A stretch of 64,000 bases of DNA from Monomorium pharaonis (Eukaryota > Arthropoda > Insecta > Hymenoptera > Formicidae). Below, one piece after another: positions 33,186-49,111 of the stretch. The stretch spans positions 2,507,978 to 2,571,977 of the forward strand of contig NC_050468.1 in the NCBI RefSeq assembly GCF_013373865.1, written 5' to 3'. The translations under genes were made by a program, and so were the position numbers. Position 1 is the first letter of the stretch, and the number at the start of each line of letters is the position of its first letter. The notes beneath the pieces were generated by a model. The model searched no databases and had not been told where the DNA came from. It was given only the letters and a program-made list of their open reading frames with translations.

Positions 33186-34407
33186 TGAAATAATAGGATT
33201 TGTAGATGGAATTGAATCTCCACGGTTTGTTGGAACGAAACAACAATACAAATTTTTTAAATTTTATGTAAATAATGGGATGGGCGAACGTGTGCAAGTG
33301 GTTGCTTGGAATAACGATATTGATAATATCGAGCATCACATACAATCTAATCATGTAAGTTCTTCTTTCACATTTATCACTTTGTTCTACAAAAAAAAAC
33401 TTACTATATTTTTTCGCTTTTGACTTTATAAATTAAGATAGTTGCAACAAGTAATAGGACAAGAGTCTAAAATCGATACTCAGATATACCAAATTTGCTT
33501 ATTCTTTGCGATATCGAATAGTTCTCTTATTGCGCTTGCTTTGTGTTCGATTATATTTTAACAGCTTAAATAATCGTAATTGCATTATATTGTTTTTTAA
33601 TTGATTTTTATATTAATTTTTTAATAAAAGTAAGTAAATATAGTAAGTATATAAAGTAAGTAAATAAGTAAGTAAGTAAGTTTAATAGAAGTAAATAAAT
33701 AAGTATTTAATAAAAATTAATAAGTAAGTAAATTAAAGTAAGTAAAAATAAAAAGTAAGTAAAAACTAAGTAGCATGCGCATCTGTAATATCTACTATAT
33801 ATATAATTATAATTATGCACTATATGTAAAACTAAATAAATAAATAGATTATACATTTGAATGAAGTCCAGGCAAGACCTCTAAAAATAGCACAATTTAA
33901 TAATGGTAATTTGCCATACGAATTGCAAGTTCAAGCAAGTACTATTATTATAAATAAAGGAAAATGTATTCCAATGAGTTTTACAGATACAAAACCCGTA
34001 TATGTTCAGTTCAACGATATTTTTAATACATCTGAACGTATAAGTAAGTCTATCTAATCTGTTCTATGTATACCATATAATTAGACCATTTACATTTAAC
34101 TTGGACCTTTTTGGTAATTTTTGTGTTTATATCCTTATTTTAATAACAGAAATTTTAAAATTGTTATAATATGTCATATATTATTAATAAAATATTTTTA
34201 TTTGATTGTTGTTTTTTCTTATTTTTAATATATTTTATAGTATCAGAAGGATATATCAAAACAAACTTTACTGAAATGCATAACAACAGATTAAACAAAA
34301 TAATTGGTTGTGGCTCATTAACGAATGAAAAATATAAAATTGAAGTCCACATTATAAATTTTACAAATGAAGAATACAGTACTTTTAACATAAAAGTGAT
34401 AAAATAG
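33186..34407 (+). CDS. OB-fold (RPA70-like) gene fragment, three exons
   Basis: Three protein-like exons join in frame with GT-AG introns. Exon 1 (33186-33354) follows TTCTTATAG, reads EIIGFVDGIESPRFVG.. and ..VQVVAWNNDIDNIEHHI, and ends at GTAAGT. Exon 2 (33848-34043) follows AATAG, contains VQARPLKIAQ and LPYELQVQAS, and ends at GTAAGT. Exon 3 (34241-34407) follows TTTTATAG, completes a split codon, contains NKIIGCGSL, and ends at a stop. The pattern V.V.AWN.D.D..E..I..N...HL.....K resembles the single-stranded-DNA-binding OB fold (DBD-A) of replication protein A 70. The 5' end is missing. A host gene, a captured gene or an RPA-like ORF of a transposon are all possible. Confidence 0.5.
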
Positions 34408-34779
34408 AAATAATAGGTACTATGCAGACCACAGGTAAAGAATCATTTGTATTTATCTTATATTGCTAATAGATAATTATCATAATTTAAAAAAACTTGG
34501 TTTTTAAAAAAAACTAATTTTTTGAGCTTAGAGACTTTTTTTCATGTTTCTCTCTCCTAAAAATTTCGATTTTATGAGTTATGACAGTATTCTTTTAAGT
34601 ATGCGATATATGTTCCTTTATGTTTTAAATAATTATTTTATATTTTATATAAATTTACTACTTTGTGTAATTTTATAGTTGACCCATCATGCTTAATTGT
34701 AAATAGCTTAGAAGGTCTTTAAAAAAAGGAAGGACATATGTCTTTAGAAAAATTGTTAAAAGGCGTATCCCTAACAACA
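34408..34779. other. Unassigned spacer after RPA-like exons
   Basis: The spacer is A+T-rich. If the third exon were spliced instead of ending at its stop, a donor-like GGTAAAG occurs near 34432, but no further protein-like exon is evident before the next repeat. Confidence 0.3.
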
Positions 34780-34821
34780 TTCTGAGAATATCGCAAACGT
34801 ATATTTGCGATATTCTCAGAA
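34780..34821. repeat. Perfect 18-bp hairpin
   Basis: TTCTGAGAATATCGCAAA at 34780-34797 is exactly complementary to 34804-34821 with a 6-base loop CGTATA. It is isolated from the neighbouring MITE arms. Confidence 0.9.
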
Positions 34822-34837
34822 CAATCGCAATACGCAC

Positions 34838-35378
34838 TGCCCGAAGTTTCTGATTTTAATGAAACTTGGCATAAATGTAGAGGGGGTAAATACATGAATT
34901 TAGAAATTATAAGTTGGTGCTTATAAACATTTAAAGGGTTCAAATCATCCTTCAAAAATTTAGAGTTTTTGCCTTTTCTCGATATATCTCGTAAACTAAA
35001 CGAAATATAAAAAAATGTTTCATACAAAAGTTTTACAGTATAAATCTATTTAACTGTGTTATTTATTTCTTAAAAAAAAATTTTTTTTTAAACAAATTTT
35101 TTTTTCTTTGTAAAAAAATTTTTGGGGAAAAAATAAATAAAATCGTTAAATAGAGGTATTTATACCGTAAAACTTTTGTACAAAACATTTTTTGATATTT
35201 TGTTTAGTTTACGAGATATATCGAGAAAACACAAAAATTTGTCAATTTTGAAGCGTGCTTTCACCTCTTCAAACCGGTTTTGAATCAAAGTAAAACATTT
35301 CTAAATTAATGTATTTACCCCCTCTACATTTAGGCCAAGTTTCATTAAAATCAGAAAATTTTCCGTTTGGGCTTATAA
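34838..35378. mobile_element. Palindromic MITE related to G1 ends
   Basis: The inverted arms start GCCCGAAGTTTCTGATTTT and end AAAATCAG..CGTTTGGGC. Both pass through AATGAAACTTGGCATAAATG (or its inverse) and GATATATCTCGTAAACTAAA. The centre near 35100 is an A/T homopolymer tract. The arms share sequence with G1, but the CAAGGGAACC terminus is absent. Confidence 0.7.
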
Positions 35379-36127
35379 ACCGTTTGAAGGAGTGAAACTA
35401 TCCTTCAAAGGTTGACGAATATCCCGAGTAGAAAATGTAATAGGGCACCGATAAGGCCCTGATAAGGCTTTCTTAAAATTAATAAGGATATATAAGTAGG
35501 GCCTGAAAAGGAAGTGAAACAAATGGTTTAAGAGCACCTTAAAGGAAAAATTATCAGGGCCCTATAAACAAATATTAACAGGGCCTTATAAGAAAATCTA
35601 GATATGACAATTCGGGCCAAATCTGGCAACCCCCAATTGGCTCTGATAAGGGATGTAATAAAAATAAAAATTTGGGGGTTATATTATGTATACCATATTC
35701 AGATCAGGACCAAACGTCAAATTCGGCATCCTGATTCGGTCATTATTACAGCATTTTCTGCAATCGAAAAAACGGTCACCCATCCATCTGCGAACCACTT
35801 TGAACGCTGCTTGACTTTTAAGATCGTACAGGAACTGACACCTCGAGTTGATCCATGAACTATTGATGTTTGTGGATATTTATATGTTATACATACAGGT
35901 TGTAGATCAGTTCAATAGATGTTAAAAAGATGAAACATGTTTAGTTAAATTATATTTTTATAAATAAATATTAATTAACAAATTTTTTTATTAATTTTTA
36001 CATACAAGAAATAACATGTGCAATAACTTAAAAAACGACCGTTTTGATAAAAAAACGAATTTTTGCAACAAAAATCAGTTGCAAAAAATTTTTTTAATAA
36101 TTTATTATAAACAAGGAACATATATAT

Positions 36128-36368
36128 TGTTACGTGCGCTGCCCGGTATACTCTGCGATCGCGAGTCAGCTGTCGGATCGGGAATATCGATCGGCGGCGG
36201 CGGTCAACTGTCAAGAGCCAGGGCAACGGGGATAAACAAGGAATAAAACAGTCTGAGAGCGACCTCGAGCTTGTACAGACGCTTTGTGATAATTGCAATA
36301 AAGCTGTTCGATTCTTTTAGTTAAAAGAGAGTGTGTCTTATTCCTTTTCCACGAGCGCGCGCGTTACA
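36128..36368 (+). mobile_element. Solo LTR, 241 bp
   Basis: It begins TGTTACGTGCGCTGCC and ends CACGAGCGCGCGCGTTACA. ATAT flanks both sides (36124-36127 and 36369-36372). An AATAAA near 36297 is placed as expected for a plus-strand LTR. No internal region is present, so it is a recombination product. Confidence 0.88.
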
Positions 36369-36554
36369 ATATTATAAACATTATATTATTTGTCATAAAC
36401 ATGGACATATTATACATGTTTCCGTCGTGGTTTATTTCAGGCTAGGATAATTATTTGTTAATTTGTTTATAACAAATTGTAAAAAAAAATTTTTTTGCAA
36501 CTAATTGTTACAAAAATTATTGCCAAGAACTGCATTAACATTTTTTTAATATCG

Positions 36555-36850
36555 CAACTTGTCCTTATTAGCTTTTCGTAACCAAATCTTATTTAGTAAA
36601 TCTAAGGCATCCTTAATAGTACCTTGTAAGGCCCTTATTAGCTTTTCGTAACAAAATCTTATTTAGTAAATCTAAGGCATCCTTAATAGTACCTTGTAAG
36701 GGCCTTATTAGCTTTTCGTAACAAAATCTTACTTAATAAATCTAAGGCATCCTTAATAACACCTTATAAGGCCCTTGTTAGTTTTCCATAACAAAATCTT
36801 ACTCAGTAAATCTAAGGCATCCTTAATAATACCTTATAAGGCCCTGATGT
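36555..36850. repeat. 70-bp tandem array, four units
   Basis: CCTTATTAGCTTTTCGTAAC recurs at 36563, 36633 and 36703, with the variant CCTTGTTAG at 36773, an exact 70-bp period. Each unit contains CTAAGGCATCCTTAATA. Confidence 0.92.
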
Positions 36851-36945
36851 GGTAATATTAAGGTAGCCCTTTTTATGGCATCCTTATTAAATCCTCATCG
36901 GGGCCTTATGCTACATAAGGATTTCCCTAATTATTTTCTACTCAG

Positions 36946-37710
36946 GATAAAACTTGAATGTGAATTATATGACGTAGACAGAATGAACTGTGTGAAAGTG
37001 TTACGTCCAGGGGACTTCACCTTTTTATTACCCGCTGACCTTTTCAGAGATAAGTAAGCCAAACGAAATTCTGAGACTTATCTGCGGTCAAGTGTCGCGG
37101 GAGAGAAAACTAAATAAATATCTCTGCACCGCGAGGGCATCTGGTTCCTATAATCAGAGGGACCCAATACATTAAAAAGCCCATAAAATTCGGTGGGGGT
37201 TAGGCCCCAGCGAAGTTAAGATTCAAATATTTACCCTTAGCGGACTAAGGGCACTGTCAGAATTCTTTTACGACTGCAGATAAGTGCCAGATGGAAAGTT
37301 AGATTACTTGAAAAGGGGCAAGGGCACATTTGGTTTTAAGGGTAAAACACTTTTTATTTACGGGCGAAATGTTATCGGAAGAGAGCCAGACCACCTCAAA
37401 TGTCAAAGGAACTATAAAATTTTCCTTTGGAAACCAGATGTGCCTGCCACCCCTGGGAAATGCGCGGGCCGGGAAACATAAAATTTCCTCTCCCTATTTA
37501 AGATAAGAGCGTCTGAAAACCTCCTCCCACCTACCAGATTTGAAAAAGTTAAGCGGAGGGAACCAACGAACCAATAGCCAAAAGGGCTAATGAACACCAC
37601 CCCAAGACCAAACAACCATCCAATGAAAACCTTAAAACTTAGTTCCCATGCATTCCCGCCAATTAACATCCCCGAAACACACACACCTAAAATTTTACCT
37701 TTTGGGGAGA
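36946..37710 (+). other. Degenerate protein-like sequence upstream of the Pro-rich gene
   Basis: Plus-strand frames give short plausible stretches. These include CELYDVDRMNCVKVLRPGDF at about 36957 and GFKGKTLFIYGRNVIGREPD at about 37338, separated by stops. I recognise no family. They may be decayed coding sequence of the same mobile element or virus that carries the Pro-rich gene. Confidence 0.25.
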
Positions 37711-37714
37711 GTGC

Positions 37715-37745
37715 TATATAAACCTGCACTCCGAAAAATCAGACA
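37715..37745 (+). promoter_or_regulatory. Pol II core promoter (TATA plus initiator)
   Basis: TATATAAA at 37715-37722 is followed at the usual distance by the initiator-like TCAGAC at 37739. This places a start site near 37740, about 120 bases before the first long open frame of the Pro-rich gene. Confidence 0.55.
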
Positions 37746-37859
37746 GTTCCTGTCTCGGTTACTGTGCCAGTCGCTTTCGCTGCCTCAGTCACTTACTCAC
37801 GGTCATAATAACTTTCGTGATTAGTTACCGCTGTTCCGATTTCGGATGGTCTGCTTCCT

Positions 37860-38713
37860 TTGACGAGTGAAGTGTCGAAAGTGCTAAAATCAAACTCTAG
37901 TGCAGAACTCGTAACTCAACTCAGCGAGTGCACCTGTTATCTCCGAACTTCACCACCCCGCGGGCCCACCGCCTTCGGACTCGGCCAGCCCACTTTAAAC
38001 CCAACCTGTCCGGCGAGGATCGACCTAAGAAGGAGATTTTTGGATTTAACTCCCTCCTACAAGCCCGCTCATCAAGTAGTAAGTCTCTTAATCTCAGCTG
38101 TTAACCCCCTCTCCCGGCTAACATACTGTTGTCACTTTAGTGGACAACTATCGATCCCCAACGAAAACGATCTCGCCAATCAATAAGACGGGAGCGCCGG
38201 AAACGAGTCAGAGCAGCACGAGCCATCCTTGACCAGGTGTACCAAGAATACCTAGAGGCGACGCGATCTTCTTCCCAAGGAGATTCATATCGAGTCCCTA
38301 GTCCCCCTCCTATCCAAGGAGACTCATCTCGAGTCCCAACTCCCCCTCCTACCCAAGGAGACTCATCTAGAGTCCCAACTCCCCCTCCTACCCAAGGAGA
38401 CTCATCTCGAGTCCCAACTCCCCCTCCTACCCAAGGAGACTCATCTCGAGCTCCTACTCCCCCTGCGTATTCACCTGTAAGCTCACCAGAACCGGAGGAA
38501 ATTCCACCCCCACCTTCCCCTACACCCTCTATAGAATTCTTAGACGAATTCGACCGAGTACCACCCAGGCCGCGCCATTATTATTATAATGATACCCAAA
38601 ACTCGTTGATAGAACTATTAGAACAATTCCCAGTAAAGACAGATCTCTCTCTCCAAAACTATCGCGAATTTACTCTCACCTCAGAAGCAATAGACCCAGA
38701 TGTTTTTATTTAA
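37860..38713 (+). CDS. Pro-rich YYY-domain gene, two exons with a 62-bp intron
   Basis: An open frame up to 38078 (..SYKPAHQV) meets GTAAGT at 38079. After 62 bases containing GGCTAAC and ending TCACTTTAG (38140), a second open frame starts in phase: WTTIDPQRKRSRQSI, then a basic helix RRERRKRVRAARAILDQV. Five 13-residue repeats QGDSSRVPTPPPT follow (38276-38470), then PSIEFLDEFD, RHYYYNDTQNS, LLEQFPVKTD and IDPDVF. The frame stops at 38713. The C-terminal part continues in another frame to VPVDFFYNFFPPSS (stop at about 38848), so this copy has one frameshift. No upstream in-frame ATG was found. The function and family are unknown. A paralogue relic lies at 8262-8790. Confidence 0.45.
38276..38470 (+). 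repeat. 39-bp coding tandem repeat, five units
   Basis: CAAGGA recurs at 38276, 38315, 38354, 38393 and 38432. Each unit encodes QGDSSRVPTPPPT or a close variant. The period is a multiple of 3, so the frame is kept. Confidence 0.95.
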
Positions 38714-38913
38714 TGTAGTTTCTGCACTCGATCCTACAGATTTTATCCTCACCTTTACCCCTCATTACCATGATCCCTTCGCAGTCCCAGTAGATTTCTT
38801 TTACAATTTCTTTCCCCCTTCCTCAGTAATCATCCGAGAGATAATATGAAACTTCTAACTTCTTCCTCACCCGTCGATTCACCCCAAGAATTTGGTATTA
38901 ACATATACATATA

Positions 38914-41809
38914 CAGGGTGTAATGTAATCGGAAGCCATCCCGTAATGGAAAGATAGACGGGATCAAGATGAACATAAAAGTCCAATATTGTCTTGGGTT
39001 AGGTCTATCAATAATCGAGATATAAATTTTCCAAATTGTACGAATGAGAGCGCGCCGTGTGAAGAGCCGAGACGCTCGAGCTGTAGCGCGGCCCACTGTG
39101 TCGAGCATTGGCTGCCGGCGGCGAGGGGAAGAAGGAGAAGCGGTGCCGCTGCCTGTGCTTCGCCGCCTTCGCGTCTCACCGCACCGCGCCGACACTCGTG
39201 GCGATGGCAGCTATGCACATTACTCGCGATTACTTGACAAATTAGGAGTTAGCAAAGATATGACAAATTAAAACCGTAATAAACTGCTGTGATTAAGAAA
39301 GTCGAAAGAGCGAAAGCGATAGATACTTATGGAATCTACAAATAATCTAATTTCTATCGTAATTGTGAATAAAGTAAATTAATAAAAGTTTTTCGTACAT
39401 TCACGAAAGATTCTTTCTTTTTCTTAAATATCTTATTTACAGTATCATACAATTCTAACTTTGTTTCTCATCGAATTGTGTCGTACTGTTAAATCCTTGA
39501 TGAAGACATTAATAAAAAATTACCATAAATTTGCGATTGATTCTTAAAGTGATAATTTTCTTTTATAAGTGTATTATAATATTTGCCGCATCAAATTCTC
39601 TCATCGTTTCTTATTGTTTTTTTCCATGGAATGTTAAATTAACGAAGGTTTATCACGATTAATATCTACGATTGATTCTTCATACATTCTCATTTCGTAA
39701 ATATTTAATTAGAAAATTATAAAATGCGCGATATGTCCATATAATATGTTACACTCATTGTTCATAACACGATAGAAAAATATCTCTTGCTGTAACGATT
39801 TCACAATAGATTATGCCTTCTACGATAATTATGCTTAGAGACGTTCAATATCAAATATTATTAATATAACGAAGAGTTTTTTAGGAAAGTATATTCCTGT
39901 TAGGAAAGTATATTTTCTTAAATGCACGGGGGAAGCATTTCGAACAATTGTTAAACTAAAATAGCGAGAGTGGATTAGGCCTACTAGGGAAACCACTAAA
40001 AAAAAAACGCGCCAAGCTATCTATTTCGGTGGTGCGGAAACGATAGCGTTTCCTCGAAACATCCACAGGTATAGTTTTGTTTCTTGTAATATTTTGCGTT
40101 TTATCATACTTACAAATTCTACATTGACAAAGGACAACCGTGAATTTGCGGTTGATAGTTTCTTCCTGTTAGTATATTATAGTATTTGTCGCATCAAATT
40201 TATTCGCCGTCTCTTTTTTTTTATACAATGGTAAATTAACGAATCGTCTGTCACGATTGATTCTGTATACATTCTCCTTTCGTAAGTACCTTATTAGAAA
40301 ATTACAAAATGCACGAAATATTTATCCATAATATAACACTCTTTGTAACACAATAGAAATGTATTCATGCCTGATCTAACGATTTCGTGATAAATTATGC
40401 GACGCGATTTCTATTGTAATTATACTTGGAGATCAATGTTAATGTCAACTATCATCAGTATGGTTAACAACAAAGCGTTTTCTTTCGTAATAATACGATA
40501 GAGAACTTAGAGTTTCTTCTATCGTTAATACATTATTAATTAATTACGATAGATTCTAACAGAACTATTATACACATCTCCTTAGATATTTTTTCATATT
40601 CCAATGATAAAATATACTTTCCTAACCGGAAACGAGAGAACGATAGACAATGATATCACTTCTTGAAATTCTTTTTTTTTTTTTATTTATACAAGTAATG
40701 GATTACGAAAGAGAAATCAATTAGATTCTCGTATTTTTGTTGCTATCTATTCTAAATCAATCAGTAAAAATCTGTCGTAATTAATAATGTAATTAAAGAT
40801 AAAAGAAATTCCGAGTTCTCTTCCCTATTGTTATGAAAGAAAAACTCTTCGTTATATTAATAATATTTGATATTGAACGTCTCTAAGCATAATTATCGTA
40901 GAAGGCATAATCTATTGTAAAATCGTTACATCAAGAGATATTTTTCTATCGTGTTATGAACAATGAGTGTAACATATTATATGGACATATCGCGCATTTT
41001 ATAATTTTCTAATTAAATATTTACGAAATGAGAATGTATGAAGAATCAATCGCAAATATTAATCGTGATAAACCTTCGTTAATTTAACATTCCATGGAAA
41101 AAAAACAATAAGAAACGATGAGAGAATTTGATGCGGCAAATATTATAATACACTTATAAAAGAAAATTATCACTTTAAGAATCAATCGCGAATTTATGGT
41201 AATTTTTCATTAATGTCTTCATCAAGGATTTAACAGTACGACACAATTCGATGAGAAACAAAGTTAGAATTGTATGATACTGTAAATAAGATATTTAAGA
41301 AAAAGAAAGAATCTTTTGTGAATGTACGAAAAACTTTTATTAATTTACTTTATTCACAATTACGATAGAAATTAGATTATTTGTAGATTCCATAAGTATC
41401 TATCGCTTTCGCTCTTTCGACTTTCTTAATCACAGCAGTTTATTACGGTTTTAATTTGTCATATCTTTGCTAACTCCTAATTTGTCAAGTAATCGCGAGT
41501 AATGTGCATAGCTGCCATCGCCACGAGTGTCGGCGCGGTGCGGTGAGACGCGAAGGCGGCGAAGCACAGGCAGCGGCACCGCTTCTCCTTCTTCCCCCCG
41601 CCGCCGGCAGCCATTGCTCGACACAGTGGGCCGCGCTACAGCTCGAGCGTCTCGGCTCTTCACACGGCGCGCTCTCATTCGTACAATTTGGAAAATTTAT
41701 ATCTCGATTATTGATAGACCTAACCCAAGACAATATTGGACTTTTATGTTCATCTTGATCCCGTCTATCTTTCCATTACGGGATGGCTTCCCGATTACAT
41801 TACACCCTG
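38914..41809. mobile_element. Palindromic DNA element, family D/A (A)
   Basis: The arms of about 970 bp (38914-39886 and 40843-41809) are near-perfect inverses ending CAGGGTGTAATGTAATCGG. Each arm has a G+C-rich block (about 39040-39240 and 41470-41680). This is why the same 75-, 82- and 84-residue ORFs appear once on each strand. The centre repeats diverged versions of the arm sequence. TATA flanks both ends, and the next element starts 4 bases later. No transposase is visible. Confidence 0.82.
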
Positions 41810-41813
41810 TATA

Positions 41814-42864
41814 CAGGGTGTCTGGTATTTTTTTATGGGATTTTTATGAGCAGGTAGAGCGCATGAAACTGAACAGAAAAGTCCTTACCGTTTTTCCATT
41901 TTCGCAATAGTTAACAAGTTAGTGACTTGTAAAATTTTCTGTATTAGCCCGGCCTACCGACAAATGCAAGCGCGCTGAGCGCCCGGCCGCGGCGGTCGCC
42001 CCTCCCTAGCGCTTGAACCTTGAGATTGCTAGGCGCGCGGGGGGAGTTGTTACAACAAGCAGCATTGACTACACACAAGCGACGCGTAACGCTAAATTCT
42101 CCCTTTGAATTATTTGATAGTTCCTTACCTTTTTGAATATTTGATAGTTCCTTACCTTTTTGAATATTTGATAGTTCCTTACCTTTTTTAATGAAAATAA
42201 AATTTTCTAACAACAAAAAGTATGTGTACGTGTACATACACGTGTACAAAAAATATCAGATCTAATGCTTAAAGAAGTGATTACTAAATTTATTTTTTAA
42301 TAAATAACGATTATTTTTAATAAAAAATATTTTTTTCATGATAATCTTAAACATCGTAAACTGTCATTATAAATTTTAAAAGAAGCTATTATCATATGCT
42401 CGAAACAAAATTTATGCTTCTTCAAAAAACATTAGAAAATTTTATCGATTAAAATAGAAATGACAAACAAAAAAATGTTTGTTTCAACTTTATATTCTTA
42501 ATTAAAAATTAAATAACTAGGATATTTATATTTTTAATAAAATTAATCCTTGTGATAGATTCATAATACACGAAAAAAACTTTATGGTAAAAATTACTAT
42601 GATAAATAGTAAACGCGGGCCAAGGAGGAATTATGAAAATTTTTATTATGTTTTTCATCAAATTACGACAATATTTACACTACTTATATGATATAATTCT
42701 CTGAAATTTCTTCTTACAGTTCGTGGTTACTGTCATAAATAATAAAATCATACATAATTTTACTATAAAATTTTCTCCGTGTAAATTTACGAATATATGA
42801 ATTTATTAAATGTTTGAAAACTTATAAACAATATTTATTTAATTTAAGAAAATTTTAGTTTGTA

Positions 42865-42924
<60 letters not shown>

Positions 42925-43024
42925 AGGGGGGGATACATACACGAGCTAAAGAATAATCACTTTGTGACAGGAAAATGATTATTCCTAATTCAAGAATTGG
43001 TTTGTAATTTGTGTGTAATTTGTG

Positions 43025-43076
<52 letters not shown>

Positions 43077-44033
43077 TGTACATACGCGAAAATGTTAAAC
43101 ATTATTTGTTTTATGTAAAGTGTGGTGTTTATTATCAACAGAATACTCTTTTCAGTCATTAAAGATAAAATAATTATTAAAAAAAATACAATTAAAAGTG
43201 AATAATTGATTTTTTTTAAACTAGAATCATATTTTTTTACGTGTACATGTATAGTAATCAGCGTAAATAGTAATAGTGATATAAAATCGCGGAACTAAGG
43301 CATAATCATTTTCCTGTCACAAAGTGATTATTCTTTAGCTCGCGTATGTATGTACAAGGATTAATTTTATTAAAAATATAAATATCCTAGTTATTTAATT
43401 TTTAATTAAGAATATAAAGTTGAAACAAACATTTTTTTGTTTGTCATTTTTATTTTAATCGATAAAATTTTCTAATGTTTTTTGAAGAAGCATAAATTTT
43501 GTTTCGAGCATATGATAATAGCTTCTTTTAAAATTTATAATGACCGTTTACGATGTTTAAGACTATCATCAAAAAAATATTTTTTATTAAAAATAATTGT
43601 TATTTATTAAAAAAATAAATTTAGTAATCACTTCTTTAAGCATTAAAACTGATATTTTTTGTACACATGTATGTACACGTACACATACTTTTTGTCGTTA
43701 GAACATTTTATTTTCATTAAAAAACGTAAGGAACTATCATAACTCAAAGGGAGAATTTAGCGTTACGCGTCGCTTGTGCGTAGCCATTGTCGCTTGTTGT
43801 AACAACTCCCCCCGCGCGCCTAGCAATCTCAAGGTTCAAGCGCTGGGGAGGGACGGCCGCCGCAGCGTTCAGCACGCTTGCATTTGCCGGTAGGCCGGGC
43901 TAATACAGAAAATTTTACAAGTCACTAACTTGTTAACTATTGCGAAAATGGAAAAACGGTAAGGACTTTTCTGTTCAGTTTCATGCGCTCTACCTGCTCA
44001 TAAACATCCCATAAAAAAATACCAGACACCCTG
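41814..44033. mobile_element. Palindromic DNA element, family C (B copy)
   Basis: It has the same arms as C1 (1666-4029): CAGGGTGTCTGG ends, the AGCAGGTAGAGCGCAT landmark, and the G+C block with GGCCTACCG. The word GATAGTTCCTTACCTTTTT is repeated three times at about 42115-42190 in the left arm only. Two TG microsatellites lie near the centre (about 42866-42922 and 43021-43080). Confidence 0.82.
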
Positions 44034-44041
44034 TATATATA

Positions 44042-46350
<2,309 letters not shown>

Positions 46351-46468
46351 TATATAACAAACTATTGTAAAATCCGAGAACTAGTATATTTAAATCCATT
46401 GTAATCTTCATACACACATCAACATTATCACTAACTCATATATACGTATATCCATATATATATATATA
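46351..46468. other. Short A+T-rich spacer between C2 and D2
   Basis: The spacer is not part of either palindrome. It begins and ends in TATA runs and may be surviving target DNA. Confidence 0.5.
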
Positions 46469-48631
<2,163 letters not shown>

Positions 48632-48906
48632 TTTTAAAAAAAAATTTTTTTGGAAAAATAAATAACATAGTTAACTAGAGGTACTTATACTGTAAAACTT
48701 TTGTATGAAATATTTTTTTATATTTTGTTTAGTTTACGAGATATATCGAGAAAAGGCAAAAACTCTAAATTTTTAAAGGGTGGTTTCAACCCTTTAAACC
48801 GTTTATAAGCACCAATTTATAATTTCTAAATTCATGTATTTACCCCCTCTACACTTATGCCAAGTTTCATTAAAATCAGAATTTTCGGGTTCGCGAGGTT
48901 CCCTTG
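48632..48906 (+). mobile_element. Right half of a G1-type palindromic MITE
   Basis: It reads inward-to-outward as in the right arm of G1: TAGTTTACGAGATATATCGAG, TATGCCAAGTTTCATTAAAA, then GTTCGCGAGGTTCCCTTG at 48906. The left half is absent; the sequence on that side is the broken D2 arm. Confidence 0.7.
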
Positions 48907-49107
48907 TTAGATACGTCCTAGGGAGAAACGCGAGATCGGATAGACATCGAGCAGACGTCTATCAGACGTATCTAAGATACATCGATAGACACGTCTAGAT
49001 AGACGTCGAAGTAACCTTTTTTAAACGCGTATAATAGATGTCTAATAGACGTTCTGTGCAACCTTATTATAGAATTCTAATAGACATTCTGCGTAACTGT
49101 ATTACAG
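48907..49107. repeat. AGACGTCT-rich repeat
   Basis: The words AGACGTCTA, AGACGTC and AATAGACGTTCTG recur at irregular spacing. This resembles the vocabulary of the 71-bp array at 11.8-12.9 kb but has no clear period. Confidence 0.5.
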
Positions 49108-49111
49108 ATGT

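Larger units (their letters stand above)
35424..36945. mobile_element. 1.5-kb DNA element with 70-bp internal array
   Basis: Short terminal inverted repeats, CCGAGTAGAAAATGTAATAGGG at the left and its near-inverse ending TTTTCTACTCAGG at the right, bound the element. Words such as GGGCCTTATAAG are repeated near both ends. It contains a 70-bp tandem array at 36555-36850 and is split by a solo LTR at 36128-36368. The 84-codon ORF at 35604-35858 has no recognised motif. Confidence 0.65.

Noticed and set aside
38964..41758. Four similar 75-84-residue ORFs that look like a conserved small gene
   Set aside because: They appear once on each strand because they lie in inverted arms of element A. Similarity comes from repeat copies, and no codon-level constraint was visible by eye.
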